Positions 7,358-14,303 of a stretch of 64,000 bases of DNA are shown piece after piece. Below the pieces are notes generated by a model. That model was not told the DNA's origin. It worked only from the letters and a program-made list of their open reading frames with translations, and did not search any database. The stretch lies in assembly GCA_943787985.1 (NCBI GenBank), contig CALSOO010000004.1, forward strand, positions 62,001 through 126,000. Direction: 5' to 3'. Numbering within the stretch: the stretch's first letter is position 1; every line of letters begins with the position of its first letter. This DNA comes from an uncultured Paracoccaceae bacterium. Lineage in GTDB: Bacteria; Pseudomonadota; Alphaproteobacteria; Rhodobacterales; Rhodobacteraceae. The position numbers were made by a program, and so were the translations under genes.

Positions 7358-8857
7358 ATGTATTCTGTGGATATTTATAGTCGTGTGCGCCGTGCGTGTT
7401 TGAAGGACGGTATGTCTGTTCGTGCGGCGGCCCGTTATTTCAACAAGGACCGCAAGACGATAGCGAAGATGCTGCGTCATGCTTTGCCGCCAGGGTATCG
7501 CCGTTCAGAAGCCCCACGGCGACCAACGCTTGATGGTTATGTCGGTGTCATTGATGAGATTTTGCGGACGGATAAAGCCCTGATCAAAAAGCAGCGGCAC
7601 ACCGCGAAGCGGATTTTTGAACGGTTGCGCGACGAACACGGATACGCAGGCAGCCTGACCACGGTGACCTATTACGTGCGCGAACAAAAGCGACGCACCA
7701 AAGAAGTGTTTGTACCGCTGTCGCATCGGCCAGGGCACGCGCAAGTGGACTTTGGCGAGACACTTGGGGTGATTGGCGGCGTAGAATGCAAGATCCACTT
7801 CTTTGTGATGAGTTTACCGCATTCGGATGCGGTGTTTGTGAAGGGATATCCTGCTGAGACGACCGAGGCGTTTTGCGATGGCCACGTGTCGGCCTTTGCT
7901 TTCTTCGGCGGCATTCCCCAATCCATTCTCTACGATAACACCAAGATCGCCGTGGCGCGGATTCTGGGTGAGCGCACCCGTGTCCGGACGCGTCGGTTCA
8001 CAGAGTTGCAGTCGCACTACCTGTTTGATGACAAGTTTGGGCGGCCCGCTCGCGGGAACGACAAAGGCAATGTTGAGGGGATGGTTGGTTACACACGTCG
8101 CAACTTCATGGTGCCCGCGCCGCGTTATGACAGCTTTGATGATCTGAACGCCCATCTGGAAGAGAAATGTTTGGCGCGTCAGGGCGATACGTTGCGCGGC
8201 CATGACATGTCCATCGGTAAGCGTTTGATGTCCGACTTGGATGCGCTGATGGGATTGCCCGTCGCAGAATATGAAGCCTGCGATCATGTCAGTACACGGG
8301 CAACCTCGATCTCGATGGTGCGATATCGCGGCAATGATTACTCTGTGCCGGTGGCGTATGCGCATCACGACGTCCATGTGCGTGGCTTTGTGCATGAGGT
8401 CCTGATCGGTTGCGGCAATGAGGTGATTGCACGACACGAACGATCCTATGCATCCGCAGATATGATCTTCGACCCGCTCCACTTTTTGCCTTTGATTGAA
8501 CAAAAGGTTGGTGCATTGGATCAGGCCGCGCCGTTACAGGGCTGGGATTTGCCAGATGTCTTCGCGACCCTGCACCGGCTGCTCGAAGCCCGAATGGGCA
8601 AACCGGGCAAGCGGGAATACGTGCAAGTTCTGCGCCTTTTGGAAACCTTCGAGGTCGACGTCGTGCAGGGTGCAATCAGCCATGCCATTGATCTGGGTGC
8701 GATCGGTTATGACGCTGTTAAACATCTTGTGCTGTGTCGGGTCGAAAAGCGACCACCACGGCTGGATTTGGACTTCTATCCGTATTTGCCCAAGGCCAAT
8801 GTGGGCACAACCCGCCCGGCCAGCTACATGAGCCTGATGGGAGGGACAGCGGCATGA
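7358..8857 (+). CDS. istA: IS21-family transposase IstA
   Basis: A 499-residue transposase. It begins with a helix-turn-helix (AAARYFNKDRKTIAKML), carries an integrase-type catalytic core with the DDE residues in HAQVDFGETLG, SILYDNTKIA and ARGNDKGNVEGMVGY, and ends with a beta-barrel-like C-terminal part. Length and motif order are normal, so it is probably intact. The stop overlaps the istB start by four bases (ATGA), the standard coupling in the family. It catalyses strand cutting and transfer at the element ends with help from IstB. Confidence 0.95.
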   Translation: MYSVDIYSRVRRACLKDGMSVRAAARYFNKDRKTIAKMLRHALPPGYRRSEAPRRPTLDGYVGVIDEILRTDKALIKKQRHTAKRIFERLRDEHGYAGSLTTVTYYVREQKRRTKEVFVPLSHRPGHAQVDFGETLGVIGGVECKIHFFVMSLPHSDAVFVKGYPAETTEAFCDGHVSAFAFFGGIPQSILYDNTKIAVARILGERTRVRTRRFTELQSHYLFDDKFGRPARGNDKGNVEGMVGYTRRNFMVPAPRYDSFDDLNAHLEEKCLARQGDTLRGHDMSIGKRLMSDLDALMGLPVAEYEACDHVSTRATSISMVRYRGNDYSVPVAYAHHDVHVRGFVHEVLIGCGNEVIARHERSYASADMIFDPLHFLPLIEQKVGALDQAAPLQGWDLPDVFATLHRLLEARMGKPGKREYVQVLRLLETFEVDVVQGAISHAIDLGAIGYDAVKHLVLCRVEKRPPRLDLDFYPYLPKANVGTTRPASYMSLMGGTAA

Positions 8858-9606
8858 CCGACGCGCCTCAAATCCTGCTGCATCACCACCTCAAGACATT
8901 GCGTTTGCCGACGTTCAAAGGAGAGTACGCAAAGCAAGCACAGCTTTGTGCCGCCGAGAACAAAGACCACGTCCAATATCTGGCGCGGCTATGTGAGATG
9001 GAGCTGATTGACCGCGAACGGCGAATGATTGAACGGCGCATCAAGGCCGCCAAGTTCCCCAGCACCAAAAGTCTGGACAGCTTTGACTTCAAGATAATGC
9101 CCAGCCTGAACAAGCCTCTGACCATGGAGCTGGCGCGGTGTGAGTATATGGATCGCAGAGAAAACATCATCGCCCTTGGACCATCAGGGACTGGCAAAAC
9201 ACATATCGCTTTGGGGCTTGGATTGGCCGCATGCCAAAGAGGGCTGAAGGTGCGCTTCACGACGGCTGCGGCATTGGTCCATGACCTGATCGAGGCGCAA
9301 GATGAGCGAAGGTTGCAACGCCTGCAGAAACAACTCACCAGTCAAAACCTGTTGATCATCGACGAGTTGGGCTTCGTGCCGCTCAGCAAATCTGGCGCGG
9401 AGCTCCTCTTCGAGGTCATATCCCAATGCTATGAGCGCGGATCCATCATCATCACATCAAATCTGCCCTTCGACGAATGGACTGAAGTCTTCGGCTCCGA
9501 GCGCCTGACCGGCGCATTGCTGGATCGCTTGACCCACCACGTCCACATTCTCGAGATGAACGGCGAAAGTTACCGTCTCAAACACAGCCGCAGCAAGCAA
9601 AAGTAA
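8854..9606 (+). CDS. istB: IS21-family helper ATPase IstB
   Basis: A 250-residue AAA+ ATPase of the DnaC/IstB group that selects target DNA and activates IstA. Walker A is GPSGTGKTHIALG near residues 109-121, Walker B is LLIIDELGF near 166-174, and sensor 1 is IIITSNLPFDEW. The start at 8854 is chosen because it overlaps the istA stop (ATGA) and gives the family length; the frame is open further upstream inside istA. No disruption is seen. Confidence 0.95.
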   Translation: MTDAPQILLHHHLKTLRLPTFKGEYAKQAQLCAAENKDHVQYLARLCEMELIDRERRMIERRIKAAKFPSTKSLDSFDFKIMPSLNKPLTMELARCEYMDRRENIIALGPSGTGKTHIALGLGLAACQRGLKVRFTTAAALVHDLIEAQDERRLQRLQKQLTSQNLLIIDELGFVPLSKSGAELLFEVISQCYERGSIIITSNLPFDEWTEVFGSERLTGALLDRLTHHVHILEMNGESYRLKHSRSKQK

Positions 9607-9770
9607 TCAAAGCTCTATCCAGATCAAAATAATGTTGGCCAAAGGGCCAACATGCGCTTTGGCACGCGTTAGCTATATGGGGAGCACTCGCGCCAAAGCG
9701 CACAAAAAGCGATAGCTCAGTGGACCCGTTTTAAGCCGCGACTTGGCCCCTTTTTACTCTGCGATTGACA

Positions 9771-10137
9771 CCTGATTGAATAATCCCCCTAGGAAAGAGG
9801 GATCTAACTAATAGGTATAAGTAATGGATAAGAAGGAAGAAGAGGAAAGAAAGGAGGGGGAATATAAGGGGATACTATAAGAATCTCACTATCATAGTCT
9901 AATATTCCTCCTCATCACTAAGTTACCCCTTCTGTTCCTGTTGTTCCTTATAGATAGTCCTTCAGTATGGCAGTGATAAGCGATCCTAAACATTCCAGAC
10001 CTATCGATGTGCATAGGTGGTCAGATCATCCTGAGGTGAAGGCCTTGGTAGAGGATATCTGGGAAAACCACTTGCCTGAAGCGTTCACTGGGAAGCCAGG
10101 TGAGAAGAAGACGGGGCCGAAGCCTAAGACCCCTTCC
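9771..10137 (+). repeat. left arm of a perfect 367-bp inverted repeat
   Basis: Base-by-base comparison shows this segment to be the exact reverse complement of 19871-20237, with no mismatch. It holds a 196-bp leader and the first 57 codons of the polymerase-like gene. The repeat starts immediately after the IS21 right end and stops inside codon 58. Perfect identity of noncoding and coding parts points to a recent duplication or continuing gene conversion. The arms lie 9.7 kb apart in opposite orientation, so homologous recombination between them would invert the intervening island. Confidence 0.97.
9824..9880 (+). other. possible 18-codon leader peptide in a purine-rich tract
   Basis: ATG at 9824 opens MDKKEEEERKEGEYKGIL and a TAA, in an almost pure-purine stretch (AAGGAAGAAGAGGAAAGAAAGGAGGGGG). 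The sequence recurs in the other arm at 20128-20184 (minus). The purine run could pair with the pyrimidine-rich tract at about 9900-9945 just before the polymerase-like gene, for example GGAGGGGGAATAT with ATATTCCTCC. Whether the peptide is made is unknown; its strongly charged sequence could simply reflect a structured leader. Confidence 0.3.
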
Positions 10138-11490
10138 AAGCACCAGTTAAGGGTTCTGATACTGGACCACTACGTGGCTTGGTTACAGGATCCGGAGCTT
10201 TGTATTGGCATGTCGATGTCCGGAAATGAGTGGAAGGCCAATTCGCGGTATAACGCTCTACATCTGTCCAAAATGCTGATCCAAATTGCCAATGCGTTGG
10301 TTGCTGCTGGACTGCTCGATAAAGCCAATGCGAGCTATTCTGGCCCCAATGCGGGGAGTAACAGGACCACACGCTTTCGGGCATCGGAAAAACTCCAAGG
10401 CTTGTTCAAAGCTGCCAAGTTCGTACGTGATGACGTGACCCGCTTCGAAGGTGAGGAGATTATCATCCTCCGTGACGAAAAGGACGTACGTAAAGTTGGC
10501 AAGCAGTTGGAGTATGATGACACCGACCATACCAATGCCATGCGAGAAGAACTGAAAGCCTACAATGATCTGCTGCAATCATCCTTCATCGACATCGCCA
10601 CCTTACAGCGACCAATCATCGTAGTAGATCCAGACGTTCAAGTATCGAACGTCGTTATCCATCCAGACAATAGCAGATCCCGACGTGTCTTTAGTCGTGC
10701 TGACTGGAGCATGAATGGGCGCTTCTATGGTGGGTGGTGGCAAAGGGTGAACGACGACTGGCGCTCTAAGATATTCATTGATGACCAGCCCACAATCGAA
10801 GTGGACTTCAAGGGTCTTCACGTCGCCATGCTTTACGCTCAAGCTGGGGAGGATATGTTAGACGATCCTTACGCTGTATCACGCGATCTTTTTCTATCTT
10901 TTCCGCAAGAATTACTGCGCAAGTTAGTTAAACGCTTGGTCCTTACTGCGATCAACGCAAAGGGAAAATCATCAGCTTACAGGGCGTTCAGAGAGGGTTT
11001 TTCTACGGACCACGTTGGAAAGTCGATGACAAATAAAGAGCTAGATATTCTTCTAGACGCCTTCCTAACGCGCAACCCAATACTGTCCGATTTCTTGTTC
11101 CAAGATAAGGGCATCCACCTCATGTATCTGGACAGCCAGATCACTGCCCGCGTGCATCGGCACTTCACCAAGCAGGGCGTCCCAGTCCTCTCTGTTCACG
11201 ATAGCTATATTATCGATCACATGAAGGTCGCGGAAATGAGGGAGGTCATGGCCAAAGCTTCTGAAGCAGTTATGGGGCGTGCTCTTCCAACGGCAATCAA
11301 GCTCCCAGACATGCCTGAATATGAGGACGTAACGGATGAGGATTTCCAGCTGCATATTGAGAACAGGAAAGGCCTAAGGTGCGTAGGGTACTTGGATCGT
11401 GTCTTTGCTTACGAAGTGAAAACAGGAAAGAAGATCGCGCCAATCGACTGGGAAGATGTGCACGGGCCTTCGGATGGCATCTATTATTAG
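9967..11490 (+). CDS. uncharacterised single-subunit polymerase-like protein (palm motifs A, B, C)
   Basis: A 507-residue protein I cannot assign to a named family. Residues about 60-150 look like a winged-helix domain (YNALHLSKMLIQIANALVAAGLL ending RFRASEKLQGLF, split here over a basic wing). The rest shows polymerase signatures in order: motif A IEVDFKGLHVAMLYA with Asp280, motif B RKLVKRLVLTAINAKG with the R-x3-K pair 318/322, motif C VLSVHDSYII with Asp412. KRLVLTAINA compares with KRSVMTLAYG of T7 RNA polymerase, and VHDS with its IHDS. Preceding it is GRFYGGWWQR. No reverse-transcriptase YxDD or exonuclease domain is seen. ATG at 9967 is the first after an in-frame TAG and has no obvious Shine-Dalgarno. 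It is preceded by the repeated leader and stands alone, with 490 bp after it. Confidence 0.8.
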   Translation: MAVISDPKHSRPIDVHRWSDHPEVKALVEDIWENHLPEAFTGKPGEKKTGPKPKTPSKHQLRVLILDHYVAWLQDPELCIGMSMSGNEWKANSRYNALHLSKMLIQIANALVAAGLLDKANASYSGPNAGSNRTTRFRASEKLQGLFKAAKFVRDDVTRFEGEEIIILRDEKDVRKVGKQLEYDDTDHTNAMREELKAYNDLLQSSFIDIATLQRPIIVVDPDVQVSNVVIHPDNSRSRRVFSRADWSMNGRFYGGWWQRVNDDWRSKIFIDDQPTIEVDFKGLHVAMLYAQAGEDMLDDPYAVSRDLFLSFPQELLRKLVKRLVLTAINAKGKSSAYRAFREGFSTDHVGKSMTNKELDILLDAFLTRNPILSDFLFQDKGIHLMYLDSQITARVHRHFTKQGVPVLSVHDSYIIDHMKVAEMREVMAKASEAVMGRALPTAIKLPDMPEYEDVTDEDFQLHIENRKGLRCVGYLDRVFAYEVKTGKKIAPIDWEDVHGPSDGIYY

Positions 11491-11981
11491 CTGGGGTTGG
11501 ACTTGGGTGCCTCAGAGGACGCATTGGATGTTGGGGTTGGGTACTGAATTGTGGCGCTTGGGGCGGGAAGGAGACCTTCGCTGCGGGTGCGAATTTAGAG
11601 TGCGTTCAATTTTACACCCGACATTCACATGTCACCTTCGAACATTAGATTAGGTACCGCCCAGAGTGTGAGCACGGGAATCCCAAGGATTTGTTGATGG
11701 AAGGCTCAGGTAATCGCTGCTACCTACTGAAAGTTCTAACGACCGTCTCCGAAAACCAAACAAAAGGCGTCTTTTCAGAGGTCTTATTTCAAGAAACTGT
11801 TTTAAGATACTGTCGTTCTGTTTTGTTAGGGCACGGAACATCGCGCGAACGACCCCCGAAAAGCCCTCGTTTTATGGTAGCGCTGAAATATGCAAAAGGC
11901 TCGCGCGAATGAGAATGTCTATGGACTTCACAGGCTGATTTCGTTCTTGTGTTTCACACATATTTTCTTCAGGTCAAGGCT
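11491..11981. other. intergenic stretch, no gene recognised
   Basis: About 490 bp between the polymerase-like gene and the hydrolase-like gene. Short frames are present but none has family-like sequence or a ribosome site. No tRNA, terminator with a clear T-run, or repeat is evident. Base composition drifts toward A+T in the second half, consistent with a promoter for the following gene, but I cannot point to a convincing -35/-10 pair. Confidence 0.5.
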
Positions 11982-12863
11982 ATGGATCACATGTCTCTTT
12001 TCAACTTATTTTCTCTGAAAAAGCCTGAACCAACGTTTCAGTTAAGAGATGGAAACTGGGCTTCTCACTATTTTCAGGAGCTAGATCACTATACAATTGA
12101 AGGCTTTTTTTTCGACTTGGATCGGCTTGTAGTTACGTTTGAACACGCCGCGTCAGCTAACAAATCTGACTCCTATCGCCATGGTTGGGGGTCAGTGTTT
12201 TTTCGCAAAAAGAGCATTTCGCATATTTGTGTCAAAGCCAAAGCAAACCATTGGTATCAACAGCCTGGCCTAGAAGGCGCTTTGTCAAAACTACGAGATT
12301 CTGGCCTATTTGACAGATTTAGACATCGCTTGACGTATGGTGGATCGATGGGCGGGTTTGCCGCAATAGCTTTTGCTGATCTTGTAAACGCGACTACTGT
12401 TTTGTCGCTAAACCCCCAATCCACGTTACGAAGGCGATCCGTACCTTGGGAACGACGCTTTCCAGAGGCGCGTGCTCAGAATTGGAATGGTCCATTCTCT
12501 GACGCAAAAGGGCTGGCAAAGCTACCAAAAAAAATCATAACTATTTATGATCCGCATGTGCGTGGAGATCTACGTCAGGTCAAACGACTTGATCAGGCTA
12601 GTTTGATCCAAGTGCGTGCGCCGTTTATCGGACACGGTTTGACGCGGCCGTTAACCAGCATGAAAATGCTCACACCCTTGTTGATGGAAGCAACGCAAGA
12701 TCGTTTTGACTTGGGCGCGTTTCACAAAGATCTACGCAAGCGCCGCGACATCTTAAGATATTACGACATTTTGGAGCGTAGGCGACGGGTTTTGGCCAGC
12801 CCAAAATTCTCAAGTATCGTTGCGAAGGCAAAAAGCGATTTTCTGAAGCGGACGTCCAAGTAA
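11982..12863 (+). CDS. alpha/beta-hydrolase-like protein of unknown role
   Basis: A 293-residue protein with a nucleophile-elbow-like motif LTYGGSMGGFAAIAFAD (GxSxG as GGSMGG) around residues 110-126, then TTVLSLNPQSTL, and a likely catalytic His in FIGHGLTRPL near 215. No signal peptide is seen. Such proteins occur in Rhodobacteraceae near surface-polysaccharide or accessory genes, but I cannot name a substrate. The start at 11982 is preferred over a GTG 33 bases upstream because AAGG lies just before it. The C-terminal 60 residues are strongly basic (KDLRKRRDILRYYDILERRR). It stands alone in the island between the polymerase-like gene and the broken acyltransferase. Confidence 0.6.
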   Translation: MDHMSLFNLFSLKKPEPTFQLRDGNWASHYFQELDHYTIEGFFFDLDRLVVTFEHAASANKSDSYRHGWGSVFFRKKSISHICVKAKANHWYQQPGLEGALSKLRDSGLFDRFRHRLTYGGSMGGFAAIAFADLVNATTVLSLNPQSTLRRRSVPWERRFPEARAQNWNGPFSDAKGLAKLPKKIITIYDPHVRGDLRQVKRLDQASLIQVRAPFIGHGLTRPLTSMKMLTPLLMEATQDRFDLGAFHKDLRKRRDILRYYDILERRRRVLASPKFSSIVAKAKSDFLKRTSK

Positions 12864-13038
12864 CCGCTTTAGGCGATAAAAACAGCGCAGGTTGGTCAAG
12901 CCGTTTGTCACCGTTGATGTTACGGGGCGCAAAATTCGGACAGATTGTCGCAATTGATTGTTAATATTGGTTAACCACACCTGTGCTGGTTGACAAAAAT
13001 CAGTACGCGCGCATTCTCGTTTAGAGGGAAATCGTTAT

Positions 13039-13340
13039 GTGGGTGCCGGTTCGTTGAGTTCGGAAAAGATTGAAATACCAACATCAGAGGAATTCACCTC
13101 GACACTTGGTAAGGCTTCGTGGCTTTTGACACAGTCGGGGCTTCACAAAAGTAAGCCGGTTTCATGGATAGAGCCCAATATCATGGCCCCGTTGATGTTT
13201 AAGCAGCTTCGCGTGTTTGCCCGGGGCAAACAACCCTTAGCATTCTTGACTTGGGGCTACGTGTCTTTTGCCGTTTCTGAGCGGTTGAAACACCCTGAAT
13301 ATCAAATTGCACTAGCCGATTGGCGGTCTGGGCCTGACGT
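13039..13340 (+). pseudogene. RTX toxin-activating lysine acyltransferase (HlyC-like), 3' truncated
   Basis: From a GTG preceded by GAGGG, about 100 residues match the toxin-activating acyltransferase family: LGKASWLLTQSGLHK, the platform PLMFKQLRVFARGKQPLAFLTWGYVS, and IALADWRSG, which compares with the conserved (E/D)W.SG of HlyC. HlyC proteins run on for another 40-60 residues (VVEFVAPFGG...). Here the family signal ends around 13330 and the frame continues to 13476 only as antisense of the HNH gene. The catalytic His is probably in the GLHKSK segment. The gene was therefore joined head-on to the cap5 fragment by a recombination event. No RTX toxin gene is nearby. Confidence 0.75.
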
Positions 13341-13779
13341 TGCTGTCGTCGAATGGTATTGCCGTTTCGTTGGGGCCAATCGGAGCGGAAAATTGCAGAA
13401 TATGGGATCGGCTGCCGGGGCCAGAGGAAAGTGCCAGTTCGATCCACTCTTCATGCTCCCTTTTCCACCGCAATAAGAGATTTTCTGGGTAATCCTGCCA
13501 AGTCTGCTCCCCGTCGATAATCCGATGGTGGGCGTCGCACATGAGCATTATGTTTGATGCTTCATCAGAAAGCTGGTGTGACCGCGTCGGATGTCCTCTC
13601 TTGCCTTTGGGCGACGACGCAACAATGTGGGCGAGATAAGCCGCATTGAACTCCGGCTTTCCTGCTATCAAGTCATGATCGAGAGTCTTTTGGCAGTTTT
13701 TAAATTGGCATCGACCAGCAGCTCGACCCCAAACCAGCAGCTTTGTAACTTCGCGCAGTTGCTTTCCTCTATTCGACAT
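13312..13779 (-). pseudogene. cap5: CBASS effector Cap5 (HNH-SAVED), truncated to its nuclease domain
   Basis: About 145 residues corresponding to the N-terminal HNH nuclease of Cap5: CQFKNCQKTL, LAHIVASSPKGKRGHP (His52), SNIMLMCDAHHRIID (Asn77, His85/86), then the LRWKREHEEWIEL helix and the linker leading to HILQFSAPIGPNETAIPF. Intact Cap5 continues with a SAVED domain of about 230-250 residues that binds the cyclic oligonucleotide and triggers DNA degradation; that domain is absent. The frame ends a few codons after the junction with the HlyC-like fragment (13312). Its ATG at 13779 overlaps the cap3 stop by one base (TGATG). An unregulated HNH domain could be inactive or toxic; inactivity is more likely since Cap5 needs SAVED oligomerisation. 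Confidence 0.85.
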
Positions 13780-14303
13780 CAACTCTGCTCCTTCTTTTTG
13801 TTGTGCGCATCCATCCCAAGAAGCACCGGGGTCGGGTGATCGTGGTCGGTGATCAATTGCCCATGTTCGGGTGGTAGGCCACGTTGGAAAGTCGTGATTG
13901 TGGCCTGAAGCGTCGCCGTGCCCAGCAAACGAACAATGAGCAATGTGGCGAAGGACGGCCCGCTTTTCTCAACCATCTTAGTCATCGCGGCCACATCGAT
14001 ATCGCTGGGAACAGGCGCGAATGTCGGATGAGAATGCCACTCGCCCAAATAGTCCATACGTCCTGCCCGGTCTGAGTTTGCGGCCAAGATGTCATCAAGT
14101 TGAGCGCCATGCGTGTTGGGAAGGCTGGCGAAGCGATTGTGCGTTCCAACGTCCAAATCAACCGTGAAACCGACTAGTTCAAAATCTCCAGGCGCGAGCT
14201 GTTCTGCAGCCAACCAACCGCCGATCTCTCGGATACCTCCCAATTTTAGGCATCCCCGCATCGCATTCCAATGAGCCGAGGGAATCTTAAGACTAAGGGG
14301 CAT
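13779..14303 (-). CDS. cap3: CBASS Cap3, JAB/JAMM isopeptidase
   Basis: A 174-residue metalloprotease of the JAB1/MPN family that removes Cap2-made conjugates from the CD-NTase. The JAMM motif is complete: Glu26 in GGIREIGGW, then GEWHSHPTFAPVPSDID giving His90, His92, Ser100 and Asp103. The start at 14303 overlaps the cap2 end by 11 bases; the frame is open upstream but that part lies inside cap2. Its stop overlaps the cap5 start. The order cdn-cap2-cap3-cap5 is the usual type II CBASS layout. Confidence 0.9.
   Translation of the reverse strand: MPLSLKIPSAHWNAMRGCLKLGGIREIGGWLAAEQLAPGDFELVGFTVDLDVGTHNRFASLPNTHGAQLDDILAANSDRAGRMDYLGEWHSHPTFAPVPSDIDVAAMTKMVEKSGPSFATLLIVRLLGTATLQATITTFQRGLPPEHGQLITDHDHPTPVLLGMDAHNKKKEQS

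Larger units (their letters stand above)
7302..9770 (+). mobile_element. IS21-family insertion sequence
   Basis: About 2.47 kb with istA and istB. The ends I infer are TGTAGCGGAGTAAAAGTCCG at 7302 and, on the opposite strand from 9770, TGTCAATCGCAGAGTAAAAA; they share the TG start and the GAGTAAAA core seen in multiple-terminal-repeat ends of this family. No 4-8 bp target duplication is visible: the flanks are GCGCGGT on the left and CCTGATT on the right. The right end abuts exactly the 367-bp inverted repeat arm at 9771. Two nested hairpins (TGTTGGCC...GGCCAACA at 9633-9652, and GCGCTTTGGC...GCCAAAGCGC across about 9654-9700) lie between istB and the right end. Confidence 0.85.

Noticed and set aside
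9967..11490. Polymerase-like gene as a reverse transcriptase or retron
   Set aside because: No YxDD box or other reverse-transcriptase motifs; motif C is HDS and motif B has R-x3-K as in single-subunit RNA polymerases and Pol A.
13341..13476. Continuation of the HlyC-like reading frame
   Set aside because: This part is antisense to the HNH domain of cap5 and does not match acyltransferases.
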